DNA of 64,000 nucleotides from assembly GCA_044227095.1 (NCBI GenBank), contig JBGAFV010000001.1, positions 4,712,001 through 4,776,000 on the forward strand. The letters are read 5' to 3'. Shown in pieces: positions 53,918-63,401 of the stretch. Positions within the stretch are counted from its first letter, which is position 1, and each line of letters opens with the position of its first letter. The stretch comes from JACMLD01 sp044227095. Lineage in GTDB: Bacteria > Bacteroidota > Bacteroidia > Chitinophagales > Chitinophagaceae. The notes beneath the pieces were generated by a model. That model was given only the letters and a program-made list of their open reading frames with translations, did no database searches and was not told the origin of the DNA. A program made the position numbers and the translations under genes.

Positions 53918-54590
53918 TAGCGTTATCTTCTACTTTTCCTTTTTCTGTTTTAATCATCCTTGCAGGAAATTTATTAATCACAATATAATCGTGGGTAGCC
54001 ATAACAATAGTAGTTCCATAATCTTTTCCAATCTGAAAAAGCAGTTGCATTATTTCATCAGAAGTTTCCGGATCAAGGTTACCGGTAGGCTCATCAGCAA
54101 GAATTAGTTTGGGTGAGTTTAACAAAGCCCTTGCTATATCCACACGTTGTTGCTCTCCACCACTCATTTCAAAAGGCATTTTAAAACCTTTTGATTTCAA
54201 TCCTACTTTATCAAGCACATCAGCTATTTTTTCGTCCATCAGTTTTTCATCCTTCCACCCGGTTGCTTTTAAAACAAACTTCAGGTTATTGTTAACGCTC
54301 CTATCAGTAAGTAATTGAAAATCCTGGAACACTACTCCGAGGTTTCTTCTTAGGAAAGGAACTTTTTTCCAGTCCATTTCCTTCAGGTTAAAACCAGCCA
54401 CAGTAGCTTCTCCCTGCGTTAGCGCAAGATCTCCATACAACGTTTTTAATAAACTCGATTTGCCTGTACCCGTCTTTCCAACAAGATATACAAACTCGCC
54501 TTTTTCAATGCTAATGTTTACATCCTGCAAAACGAGGTTTGTGCCCTGGTAAATGTTTACATGACGTAGTTCAACAATCTTTTCAGCCAT
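53901..54590 (-). CDS. ftsE: Cell division ATP-binding protein FtsE
   Basis: 229 residues. Walker A VGKTGTGKSSLLK (about 36-48), Q-loop VFQDFQLL, signature MSGGEQQRVDIARALL (about 144-159) and Walker B KLILADEPTGNLDPETSD, with a MATHDYIV H-loop. This matches FtsE, which with FtsX controls cell-wall hydrolases at the septum. No ftsX gene is adjacent; in Bacteroidota the two are often apart, so a LolD/MacB-type ATPase is an alternative. A -7-like box (TATTTTTG, complement of 54611-54618) lies upstream. Confidence 0.85.
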   Translation of the reverse strand: MAEKIVELRHVNIYQGTNLVLQDVNISIEKGEFVYLVGKTGTGKSSLLKTLYGDLALTQGEATVAGFNLKEMDWKKVPFLRRNLGVVFQDFQLLTDRSVNNNLKFVLKATGWKDEKLMDEKIADVLDKVGLKSKGFKMPFEMSGGEQQRVDIARALLNSPKLILADEPTGNLDPETSDEIMQLLFQIGKDYGTTIVMATHDYIVINKFPARMIKTEKGKVEDNATISML

Positions 54591-54659
54591 ATTACATCTC
54601 TTTATAGTGGCAAAAATAGGTTAATAATGAACAAGCAGAAAACATTATATGTGCACAGA

Positions 54660-54769
54660 AGTGGAAAAGCAATCTGTAATTAGTTATTAGGAATTTGGCG
54701 TCTTATTATCAATACTTACAAGCATCTTCGAACATCATCCCTGATTCCCAATTACAAATTCCCTAAAAC
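54660..54769. repeat. Spacer with AATTAC/GTAATT words
   Basis: Word repeats GTAATTAGTTATTAGGAATTTGG (as overlapping words around 54676-54698) and inverted CCCAATTACAAATTCCC (54747-54763) sit between ftsE and the GH36 gene. Similar words occur at 21648-21680. Confidence 0.45.
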
Positions 54770-56995
54770 CTACTTTGCTTCTTTTATTTCCAGTACAACA
54801 CTTTGCCTTCTTCCGTTAACATGAGGGTTAATGCCTGCGCTCATTAAAAAATCGCCGGAATAAATTTTATTTTCATCCAGGGGTGAACGGGTGCCAGGGT
54901 ATAAATTGATTTCCTTTACAGAATATTTTTTTACAGGATCGAGCCCCTGCAACTTAATGGGCAATGCAGTTGCTGTAATGGCCACTCTTGTATCTACCAA
55001 TAAATTAAACAGAACAGCACTGCTTTTGTCTTTGCTTACATACATTAACGAAGCAAGTTTGTTTTCGTGCGGATTTAACAACCGGTATAAATCTCCTTTC
55101 CAAACTGTATGTTTAAATGAATTGTAGTTCTTAACTGCCTGCTGACAAAAAGCAAGATCTTTTTCGTTGAGCTTATCAGCTACAATATCAAAACCAAGCT
55201 TGCCCATACTGGCAACATCTGTACGGAATTTAATAGGTTGTTTTCCCCAATCGGTTACATGATTATCAGTTGCGATTGCAGGAAAGAAGTAAGAATAATC
55301 CCATTGCATAAAAATCCTTTCTACCGGTTCGGTATCATCGCTTGGCCAGAACTCTGTAAAATATTTCAGCATTTCATAATCTCCCCTACCGCCGCCGCCA
55401 GAGCAAAGCATCATTGGCACTGTTGGATATTTTGCCCTTATTCTTTCTAATACACTATACAAACCTCTTACGTATTCAACAGGAAGATGCGATTGTGGTA
55501 ATTTTTGTTTTTGAAGATATACTGAATAAGAATTAAATACAGGCGAATTGCAATCCCACTTAATAAAAGCAAGGCCAGGGTTTTTTATAAAGAGACTGTC
55601 TACAATATTGAAAATAAAATTCTGCACCTGCGGATTGCTTACATCAAGAACGAGTTGGTTCCTGAAATAAATTTCTGGTCTTTCTGGTTGTTTAATAACC
55701 CAGTCGGGATGCTTTTCATACAATTCGCTTTTAGGATTTACCATTTCCGGCTCAATCCATATACCAAACTTTATATTTTCTTTTTGTGCTTCTTTTACAA
55801 GATAGCCAATGCCATGCGGAAGCTTCTTTACATTTTCCTGCCAGTCGCCAAGGCCAGCATGATCATCATTACGGGGATATTTATTTCCAAACCAGCCATC
55901 ATCCAGCAAAAACATATCTACACCCAGTTTTGCAGCACCTTTAAACAATCCGGAAATTTTATTTTCATCAAAATCAAAATAAGTGGCTTCCCAGTTGTTA
56001 AGTAATGTTAGCCGCTCTCCCATTCCATCAAGCACACGGTATTTGCGGGCCCAATCGTGCATATTCCGGCTAGCCTCTCCTTTTCCATGATTTGAAAATG
56101 TATAAATAAGGGAAGGTGTTTTAAAAACTTTACCTGGTTGCAAAGTATACGCAGATGCGAATGGGTTGATACCTGCAATAAACCGGAGATTGTGATAAGA
56201 ATCTACTTCAAACTCCAGTTTAAAATTTCCGCTCCATGCCATTTGCCCAATCATTACATCGCCTTCCGTTTCTGATGCATGCTTATCAAAGCTTATAATA
56301 AAATTTGGATTTTGAATAAGCATTGCACGTGTGCCAAGTTTTGAATCTATACTGCGCATGCCCTGCTCTAGCTTTGTCTCTGCAGGCTGCATTTCTGTTG
56401 CATATTGCCCCTGGAAAGTAGTGAGATAATATTCTTTATTGGTAAAATATAAATTTGCAGATGCATATTTCTGCAACACAACCGCCTGCTTTTCTGTGTG
56501 AGAAATTTCAGCCCACTGCTCTGTTACATTTTCATTCTTCCACACTTTATAAAACAGAGATACTTTAAATGGATAAACAGCATCCTGCAAAAGAATAGTG
56601 GTTAGTGTAGTATTGTCATCAATATTTTTTACTTCGTGATTTACATACTTTAAATCTAGCGAGAGGTTTCCGTCTGCATGTGTTACCTGCATGGCTGGCT
56701 CAGTAAGACTATAAGTTCCGGCTGTACTATAAGCATTGTTATAAATGCCGGCAGAATTTTCATCGTTCAGGTTGTACTGGCTCGCCACTGCAGCATATTC
56801 GTTCTTATCTGAAAGCGGTTTGCCATTGTATACCATGCGCAAGTGATTGTCTTTATCCGTTTGCAATAGTATTGCGCTATTGCGCGACTCAATTGGAATA
56901 GTAACTACCTGCGAAATGGCTGAATAATTATTTGCGATTAGTACGGCAATAATGCAGGTTAGTTTTGCTGAGCTTTTTTTTATTTTCGAAAACAT
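54770..56995 (-). CDS. GH36 alpha-galactosidase
   Basis: 741 residues from the Met at 56995 (MFSKIKKSSAKLT), the first start that opens with an export signal (cut near SAIS); a 22-residue upstream extension is not needed. The GH36 N-terminal beta-sandwich (about 35-280) precedes a TIM barrel with MFLLDDGWFGNKYP, the nucleophile Asp in FIKWDCNSP (about 460-468) and the acid/base region CSGGGGRGDYEMLKYF (about 514-529). It removes alpha-linked galactose. It lies 110 bases after the GH29 gene in the PUL, so both enzymes probably act on one glycan. Likely periplasmic. Confidence 0.93.
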   Translation of the reverse strand: MFSKIKKSSAKLTCIIAVLIANNYSAISQVVTIPIESRNSAILLQTDKDNHLRMVYNGKPLSDKNEYAAVASQYNLNDENSAGIYNNAYSTAGTYSLTEPAMQVTHADGNLSLDLKYVNHEVKNIDDNTTLTTILLQDAVYPFKVSLFYKVWKNENVTEQWAEISHTEKQAVVLQKYASANLYFTNKEYYLTTFQGQYATEMQPAETKLEQGMRSIDSKLGTRAMLIQNPNFIISFDKHASETEGDVMIGQMAWSGNFKLEFEVDSYHNLRFIAGINPFASAYTLQPGKVFKTPSLIYTFSNHGKGEASRNMHDWARKYRVLDGMGERLTLLNNWEATYFDFDENKISGLFKGAAKLGVDMFLLDDGWFGNKYPRNDDHAGLGDWQENVKKLPHGIGYLVKEAQKENIKFGIWIEPEMVNPKSELYEKHPDWVIKQPERPEIYFRNQLVLDVSNPQVQNFIFNIVDSLFIKNPGLAFIKWDCNSPVFNSYSVYLQKQKLPQSHLPVEYVRGLYSVLERIRAKYPTVPMMLCSGGGGRGDYEMLKYFTEFWPSDDTEPVERIFMQWDYSYFFPAIATDNHVTDWGKQPIKFRTDVASMGKLGFDIVADKLNEKDLAFCQQAVKNYNSFKHTVWKGDLYRLLNPHENKLASLMYVSKDKSSAVLFNLLVDTRVAITATALPIKLQGLDPVKKYSVKEINLYPGTRSPLDENKIYSGDFLMSAGINPHVNGRRQSVVLEIKEAK

Positions 56996-57057
56996 ACTGT
57001 TGGTTTGTATACTACATATAAATTTTGACGGCGGGTTAATCAACACCATAGACATAA

Positions 57058-57100
57058 GCACCTTAAACCTTATACCTTATACCCTACACCTTATCCCTTC
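57058..57100. repeat. ACCTTATACC word repeat between GH29 and GH36 genes
   Basis: ACCTTATACC-type words in tandem (ACCTTAAACC, ACCTTATACC, TTATACCCT). The same words recur at 27415-27445 near smpB and in the inverted repeat at 43856-43909. Confidence 0.5.
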
Positions 57101-57105
57101 TCAAT

Positions 57106-58431
57106 TCATTTCAAATCTACCTCTACAACCGTATCAGTCGAATCCAAACTTACTCCATCAAGAAATACATAAAGACCATCGGGCTGTTGTTTAAACTTAA
57201 GCTTGTCTTTTCCGGGAAATAATGATACGTTTAGCACTTTTTCTTTTGCAAGTGGTATAAAAACGGAAGAACCTTCAGGCTTATTGATGATGTGCAAATA
57301 ATATGTTTTGCCTTTGGCTGTTACAACTCCCCATTTTTGGGGCGTTATAACATTACCGGTAGTGCCGTAGATGGTTTGGCCATATTGCTGCAACCATTTA
57401 CCTGTGGCAGCCAGCGTATCTGTAAATTCCGGTTGTATTTTACCGTTAGGCATAGGCCCAACATTCAGTAAAAGATTGGCGTTTCGTCCTGCTGCGTTCA
57501 CCAAATAATGAATCACTTGTTTGGCAGATTTGTAATTGGTATCTGTAATATTAAAACCCCAGGAACCATTCATTGTTTCGCATGTTTCTAAAGGAAGCCT
57601 TGAAGCTTCCTGGAAGCTAAGGCCAGATTTATTTTCACCCGGCAAATCCCTTTCAAACATCTGGAAATCTTCACCGGCAAAAGGTGTAAGGTGATGGTTA
57701 TTTCCTATCATGCATTGTGGCTGCAGTTTGTGGATCAATCCATATATTTCATCGTAATGCCAGTTGATTCTTGATGTACGATCTTTTGCACCTTCAGGAG
57801 CGGTTTGATCCCAATGTCCATCAAACCAAATACCTCCTATCTCACCATAATTGGTAAGCAATTCTGTTAACTGGTTCTTCATAAACTGCAGGTAACTGGC
57901 ATAATCGCCGTGGCCAGTCCTTCCGGATTTTTGTCCTGTACGACCTGTTTCATGCGGATAATCTTCCCTGCGCCAATCCAGCAATGAATAGTATAAATAA
58001 AGTTTGATGCCCTGTTTGTGGCATTCATCAGCCATCATTTTTACCACATCTTTTTTATATGGGGTATTCATGATATTGAAATCGCTATATTTTGTATCCC
58101 ACATGCTAAAGCCATCGTGGTGGCGTGTAATAAGTGTAATATATTTCATACCGGCATTCCTGGCCATACTAACCCATTGTTCGGCATTAAACTCAATGGG
58201 GTTAAAAAAGTTCATTAAACGGGTGTAGTTTTTAACAGTAATGCCACGTTCATTCATTACCCATTCTCCCGAGCCGGGAATGCTAAACGGTCCCCAATGA
58301 ATAAACAATCCAAACCTTGCATCATTAAACCACTGGCGGGCTTTTATATTTTCTGCTGCGGGTGTATACTCCTGGGCAGTTACTTGTACTGATAAAAAAA
58401 GACAGAGCGAGAAAATAACTAATGGCTTCAT
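57106..58431 (-). CDS. GH29 alpha-L-fucosidase
   Basis: 441 residues. Signal peptide 1-19 ending TAQ. Catalytic TIM barrel with DARFGLFIHWGPFSIPGSG (about 37-55), TRHHDGFSMWDTKYSDFN-type sequence (about 103-120) and the nucleophile Asp in GGIWFDGHWD (about 198-207). A short C-terminal beta-domain follows. It releases alpha-L-fucose from glycans in the periplasm. Together with the GH36 enzyme it suggests a substrate carrying both fucose and alpha-galactose. It lies downstream of the terminator that follows susD, so its level is probably lower than that of susCD. Confidence 0.93.
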   Translation of the reverse strand: MKPLVIFSLCLFLSVQVTAQEYTPAAENIKARQWFNDARFGLFIHWGPFSIPGSGEWVMNERGITVKNYTRLMNFFNPIEFNAEQWVSMARNAGMKYITLITRHHDGFSMWDTKYSDFNIMNTPYKKDVVKMMADECHKQGIKLYLYYSLLDWRREDYPHETGRTGQKSGRTGHGDYASYLQFMKNQLTELLTNYGEIGGIWFDGHWDQTAPEGAKDRTSRINWHYDEIYGLIHKLQPQCMIGNNHHLTPFAGEDFQMFERDLPGENKSGLSFQEASRLPLETCETMNGSWGFNITDTNYKSAKQVIHYLVNAAGRNANLLLNVGPMPNGKIQPEFTDTLAATGKWLQQYGQTIYGTTGNVITPQKWGVVTAKGKTYYLHIINKPEGSSVFIPLAKEKVLNVSLFPGKDKLKFKQQPDGLYVFLDGVSLDSTDTVVEVDLK

Positions 58432-58530
58432 AATTGTTGCAGTATTATTTGAAGTTTTGCTTTACAGCTTAAAACTAAGTAAAACATAAATAGCATTCTC
58501 ATATTTATAACAATGATTGCTGCCATAAAA

Positions 58531-58556
58531 AAGGGCTATCCTTTCGGATAGCCCTT
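58531..58556 (-). terminator. Terminator between susD and GH29 genes
   Basis: AAGGGCTATCC (58531-58541) and GGATAGCCCTT (58546-58556) form a perfect 11-bp stem with loop TTTC; on the minus strand it is followed by TTTTATGG. Partial read-through would lower expression of the enzymes relative to susCD. Confidence 0.8.
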
Positions 58557-58582
58557 GTATACTTACATCACTCTCAAACTTA

Positions 58583-60199
58583 TTATTTATCCCACCATAC
58601 ACGTGATGAATATAAATCACCACCTGTAAGAGCTGTAGCTGCAGTTTTGTAATTATTAGGATTGGTAGACGATTCGCTTGTTGGATAAGATTGTCTTCTT
58701 GGTATAGTTCCGCCTGTAAAATTACCAGTATAATTAACTGGTGCTAAAACAGGGTAACCAGATCTTCTCCAGTTGCTCCATGCTTCAGAGAAATCAAAAA
58801 TAGTTCCGGTAAATATCCAATACTGTGTATTGATTTGCTCTAATGATTTTGCTGTTGTAGATACATCTAATGGATGACTAGCTGCATAAGCATTTGCAGT
58901 ACCAGCACTGATAGCACCTGCAGCATTGATTGTACCATAAGTTTGTAATGCTGCAGCAAGGCCATTGCTGTAGTGTATAGCAGCAGAAGCCCCTACGCTC
59001 CAACCTCTTGCTGCTGCTTCTGCAAGCAGGAATTCAACTTGTCCGTAAGTTAAAATAAATGCAGGGGCGCTAAGTGATAAATAAACCGCAGTAGTTGGGC
59101 GGGAATATTTACCTGTAGGATTAGCATCGCCACCTGTACCAGATGCGCCTGGCCAGCCTGGTGAATTTTTGATATCAGTAGCACCACCATTTTGATCGTA
59201 GCCATTAGGCATACCAAGCTGGTTAGCTGGTGTAGGGTCACCTGCAAGTGCTTTATTAGCTGCATTAGCTGTTCCTGCCTGAGGAACTTCAGTAATTACA
59301 CCAAGTCTTGGATCTGCATTTGCTTTCATGTAATCAATCAGCACTTTGCCCCATTTAACTTCAGAATAATCCTGTGCTGTTGTTAAAGCAGCTGAATTGG
59401 CATTGTTGTAACCATTGGCATTATTGTAAACAATGTATGCATTATCTGCATTGCTTGTAAACACACCACCAGTGAAAGCTTTTACTGCATATTTCTGTGC
59501 ATTTGCTGCATCAGCTTTGGTTAAACGCATTGCCATGCGCAGCATTAATGAATAACCAAATTTTTTCCACTGCGCAATGTCTCCTTTATAAGGAAGAACA
59601 TCGTTTGTTGGTTTTGCTTTAGCAGCATCCAATGTAGGAAGAACGCTGTCAAGCTTATTTAGCATAGCAGTATAAATATCCTGCTGTTTATCATAAACAG
59701 GTTGAGAAACACCAGTTTTTCCCTGCAAACCTTGTGAATAAGGAGCATCACCATAAGTATCTGTTATGGCTTCCATGTTCAGCACTTCACCAATAACAGC
59801 ACAACCACTTAAGTTGCTAAGTGCAGCATTGCCTTTTGTTAAGTTCTGAATTTCGCGGAAATAACCAGCAGCCTGGTAACCTGCATCCCAGGTGCGGCCC
59901 TGGTATGAATAAAAGCTACCGCCTTGTACATATTTATCACCGCCGCTATAGTAGCCGGGGAAGATTGAAGATGCAAATATTTGCGACCACATACTTTGAA
60001 ACAGTATAGGACCATTGTAGCCGGTTGTTGCACCCAGGTATCCTAATTCGCCTGTGGGGAATAATAAATTCGGATCGAAATTAGACGCTGATGCTTTAGT
60101 TGGATCCGTATTCATCGCATCAAAATTTTTGGTGCAGCCCGTCGATACTGTTACCAGCACCGCTGCAGCAAGACTTATATTTATAAGGATTTTTTTCAT
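58583..60199 (-). CDS. SusD/RagB-like nutrient-binding lipoprotein
   Basis: 538 residues. SPII signal with lipobox STGC, Cys22, followed by TKNFDAMNTDPTKAS, the usual start of the SusD-like_2 group. TPR-like helical core, for example IGEVLNMEAITDTYGDAPYSQGL (about 150-172) and LMLRMAMRLTKADAANAQKY. SusD caps the SusC barrel on the cell surface and captures the glycan. It starts 5 bases after the SusC stop, which fixes the pair. It ends with a terminator. Confidence 0.93.
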   Translation of the reverse strand: MKKILINISLAAAVLVTVSTGCTKNFDAMNTDPTKASASNFDPNLLFPTGELGYLGATTGYNGPILFQSMWSQIFASSIFPGYYSGGDKYVQGGSFYSYQGRTWDAGYQAAGYFREIQNLTKGNAALSNLSGCAVIGEVLNMEAITDTYGDAPYSQGLQGKTGVSQPVYDKQQDIYTAMLNKLDSVLPTLDAAKAKPTNDVLPYKGDIAQWKKFGYSLMLRMAMRLTKADAANAQKYAVKAFTGGVFTSNADNAYIVYNNANGYNNANSAALTTAQDYSEVKWGKVLIDYMKANADPRLGVITEVPQAGTANAANKALAGDPTPANQLGMPNGYDQNGGATDIKNSPGWPGASGTGGDANPTGKYSRPTTAVYLSLSAPAFILTYGQVEFLLAEAAARGWSVGASAAIHYSNGLAAALQTYGTINAAGAISAGTANAYAASHPLDVSTTAKSLEQINTQYWIFTGTIFDFSEAWSNWRRSGYPVLAPVNYTGNFTGGTIPRRQSYPTSESSTNPNNYKTAATALTGGDLYSSRVWWDK

Positions 60200-60204
60200 G
60201 ATTC

Positions 60205-63200
60205 TTATTTTTTGAATTTGAAGTTAGCATTGATACCAAATGACCTTGTAGTAGGCAAACTTGTACCTTCTATACCTGCGTATTGAATGGTTGAAGAGAA
60301 ACCTGCTTCTGGATCAATGTTATCCGTCTTTTTCATAATAGTCCAAAGATTACGTCCTACCAAAGAAATCTGGATAGAGCTAAATACAGGTATTTTTGCT
60401 AAAGCTTTTCCTGAAATAGTATAACCTAAAGTAATCTGGCGAAGTTTGATGTAATCACCATTCAGCACATTACCTTTTGAAATACTTGCCATTCTCTGCC
60501 AGTAATTCTGTGCAGTAACATTTTTTGTATTTGCTGTACCATCAGCCAATACTCCATTTACTACAAGACCTGCATCCCTGCCTTCAAGTGTTGCTTTATC
60601 AAGACCTCTGTACAATGCATAATATTTGGTAGCAGATAAAACTTTGTTACCATAGTTATAATCAATCAGGAAAGACAGATCAAATTGTTTGTAGATAAAG
60701 CTGTTGTTTAAACCGCCATATAAATTAGGCAATACACTTCCAAAAGGTTTCAGTGCACCATCAGCAATTGGCAAACCACTTGCATCAACTACAATCTGTC
60801 CTTTTGCATTGTAAGTGTAATCGTGAGCAATTACCTGTGGACCAGCCAAACCAACTATATAAGCTGTGTTAGCATTCAATGGTCTGTAAGAACCCTGGCC
60901 GAGATTGTTTCCAGCAGCATCTGTTTTCAACACCTTGCTTGAAATAGAGGTTAGGTTGAAAGCAACATTCCAGGTAAAATCTCTTCCTTTGATAGGAGTG
61001 CCTGTTAACTGAACTTCAACGCCTTTATTTTGTATTGAACCATTTGCAATTAATGCTCCGCTATATCCTGTAGCCCAACTTGTAGTTGCATTCATAATTT
61101 CCTGGCTTGACTTACGATCAAAATAAGCTACGTCAATACCCAGGCGGTTTCCAAAGAACCTCAACTCAGTACCAATTTCAATCTCCCTGAGTTTGTATGG
61201 TTTAAGGAATAAATTAGGCAAAGAACTGCTAAAGCTACCTGTTGAGGTACCATTAAGTGAATTGCCTACACTATAATAAACAGCAGTCTGATAAGGATCT
61301 CTTGGCTCACCACTTGTTTGCGCCCATGATGCACGCAGTTTACCATAGCTTAAGTTTGGTATATGCACTAACTCAGAAAACAACAAGCTTGCAGAAACTG
61401 ATGGTGTAAAAATATTTCTTTGGCTTGTTGGGATACCTGAATTATACAGCGTAGAAAACGCATCGTACCTACCAGTTGTAGACAATGAAAGGAAAGTTTT
61501 ATAAGTGAAATCAGCAGAATAGAAACCAGAATGAACTGCTCTTTCACTAAAACCATAACTTCTTCCAAAAGAAAGTACGTTGCTTGGTGTGTAAAGACCA
61601 GGAATTACAAATGGTCCCCCGTTAATGCCTACTGCTTCTACTTTATTGTAACGAGTGTTGCCGCCCAATGTAGCATCAAGATTGATATCTTTTGTAATCT
61701 TATGGCTAACACCAATCAAACCATCAATATTACGTTCTAACTGTGTAGCAGTAGTAAGGTTAATGCTACCAGACTGTCCTGCTGCATTGTAAGAATAATC
61801 AGTACCTGTTGGTGTTACACCTTGCGCCCTGTCATTCTCATTATCAATACCTACACGGCCCAAAATATATAACCAGCTGGTGAATGCATATTTTGCAGAC
61901 ACAGATCCGATTAACCTTTTACGATCAATCTGGTTTTTCCATTTGTTTACAGCAAACCATGGATTGGTAACATAGTTATCATCACTGAAAACTATTTCCC
62001 TTCCGTTGGCATCGTAACCAGGCGCCAGCCAGCTTTCTTTGATATTAGGAGCAAGGAACAAACCGTTATTGGGGTTACCTGGTCCATCACTCAATTGTGG
62101 AGGGTTTTTGGCATTCTGAACAATGTAGTTCGCCAATACCTGGATGCTTAATTTATCAGTAACTTTTTGATCAATGTTGAAATTCACTGTCTTCCTGTCA
62201 AGACCGCTGTTGCGAACGATAGCGTCGTTGCTAAGGTTTGACAAAGAAAGACGATAAGTATTTTTATCACCACCACCACTTACAGACACTGTGTTAGTGA
62301 AAGAAGGGCCAGCACGATAGAAATCTTTCATATTGTCTTTGTAAGGAGAATATGCATAAGTTTTGCCATCAAAAGCAGTAAAGTTTGAACCATCCATTTT
62401 ACTACCCCATGCAAAACGGCCGGTTGCCTGTGCTGCAGATTGTGTAGCTGGTTTAACACCGCCTGTACCCTGGCCATATATATACTGGTAATCTGTAAAA
62501 TTGATTGCTTTTTCAACTACATAGTTGGCATTATATTCAACAGTAAAACTGTTTCTTTTACCTGCTTTTGTAGTGATTAAGATAACACCGTTTGCAGCTC
62601 TTGAGCCATACAACGCAGATGCAGCAAGACCTTTTAGTACAGTCATGCTTTCAATATCATCAGGGTTTACGTTTCCGATACCGTCTCCGTTATCAGAACC
62701 GCCCCACTCACCAGCACCACCGCGGTTGCCGTTATCGATGGGTATACCATTTACTACAAACAAAGGAGAGCCGCCGCCGGTAAGACCGGAAACGCCACGC
62801 AGCAATATACGTACAGAACCTGCGGGGCCACCGCTGGTACCATGTACACTTAAACCAGCTACCTGGCCAACAAGTGCATTGGCAACGTTTGTTGTACGGG
62901 CTTTGCTCATGTCTTCACCTTTTACAGTAGAAACAGCATAACCTAATTTTTTTGATTCTTTGGAAATACCCAAAGCGGTAACTACTACTTCTCCAAGGTC
63001 AGAAGATGACACATCAAGCGATATGGCAACGTTTCCTGAACCTGCACCAGCAACAATTGTTTTTGGAGCGTAACCTACAGAAGAAACTTCAAGCGTTACA
63101 TCGCCTGCAGGTACATTTAGAGAAAAGCCACCATCAGCATTGGTAACAGCAGAAATGCTTTTACCTTTTACTTTAACGGTGACAGAGGGCAGAGGACTAC

Positions 63201-63300
63201 CCGTTTTGGAGTCTTTGATAGTTCCGGATATCAGCCGCGTTTGTGCCATTACTGCAGAGCTAAGCAGCAGTAACATAGTCAACAATCTTAAAGTTCTCAT
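60205..63300 (-). CDS. SusC/RagA-type TonB-linked outer-membrane transporter
   Basis: 1031 residues. Signal peptide 1-19 ending MAQ. A CarboxypepD_reg domain (about 22-95) with SGTIKDSKTGSPLPSVTVKV is followed by the SusC-type plug with VVTALGISKESKKLGYAVS and PLFVVNGIPIDNG, and the 22-stranded barrel to the C-terminal NANFKFKK. The signature LKGLAASALYGSRAANGVIL is present at about 225-244. It imports oligosaccharides with TonB energy. It is the first gene of the operon with susD. Confidence 0.95.
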   Translation of the reverse strand: MRTLRLLTMLLLLSSAVMAQTRLISGTIKDSKTGSPLPSVTVKVKGKSISAVTNADGGFSLNVPAGDVTLEVSSVGYAPKTIVAGAGSGNVAISLDVSSSDLGEVVVTALGISKESKKLGYAVSTVKGEDMSKARTTNVANALVGQVAGLSVHGTSGGPAGSVRILLRGVSGLTGGGSPLFVVNGIPIDNGNRGGAGEWGGSDNGDGIGNVNPDDIESMTVLKGLAASALYGSRAANGVILITTKAGKRNSFTVEYNANYVVEKAINFTDYQYIYGQGTGGVKPATQSAAQATGRFAWGSKMDGSNFTAFDGKTYAYSPYKDNMKDFYRAGPSFTNTVSVSGGGDKNTYRLSLSNLSNDAIVRNSGLDRKTVNFNIDQKVTDKLSIQVLANYIVQNAKNPPQLSDGPGNPNNGLFLAPNIKESWLAPGYDANGREIVFSDDNYVTNPWFAVNKWKNQIDRKRLIGSVSAKYAFTSWLYILGRVGIDNENDRAQGVTPTGTDYSYNAAGQSGSINLTTATQLERNIDGLIGVSHKITKDINLDATLGGNTRYNKVEAVGINGGPFVIPGLYTPSNVLSFGRSYGFSERAVHSGFYSADFTYKTFLSLSTTGRYDAFSTLYNSGIPTSQRNIFTPSVSASLLFSELVHIPNLSYGKLRASWAQTSGEPRDPYQTAVYYSVGNSLNGTSTGSFSSSLPNLFLKPYKLREIEIGTELRFFGNRLGIDVAYFDRKSSQEIMNATTSWATGYSGALIANGSIQNKGVEVQLTGTPIKGRDFTWNVAFNLTSISSKVLKTDAAGNNLGQGSYRPLNANTAYIVGLAGPQVIAHDYTYNAKGQIVVDASGLPIADGALKPFGSVLPNLYGGLNNSFIYKQFDLSFLIDYNYGNKVLSATKYYALYRGLDKATLEGRDAGLVVNGVLADGTANTKNVTAQNYWQRMASISKGNVLNGDYIKLRQITLGYTISGKALAKIPVFSSIQISLVGRNLWTIMKKTDNIDPEAGFSSTIQYAGIEGTSLPTTRSFGINANFKFKK

Positions 63301-63353
63301 TGCGCAGTTGGTTTTTATGATGAAAAATTATACCAGTACTTTTCAACCATTGT

Positions 63354-63380
63354 AAATACTCCCATTATACGGGAGTATTT
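63354..63380. terminator. Hairpin between ROK and susC genes
   Basis: AAATACTCCC/GGGAGTATTT forms a perfect 10-bp stem with loop ATTATAC, 22 bases after the ROK stop. On the minus strand only a short T run follows, so termination is likely but not certain. Confidence 0.5.
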
Positions 63381-63401
63381 TATCATTTCTTCACATTCTG
63401 C

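Noticed and set aside
53901..54590. LolD or MacB-type exporter ATPase instead of FtsE
   Set aside because: The overall motif set and length suit FtsE best; without a partner permease it cannot be excluded, so confidence was lowered rather than changing the call.
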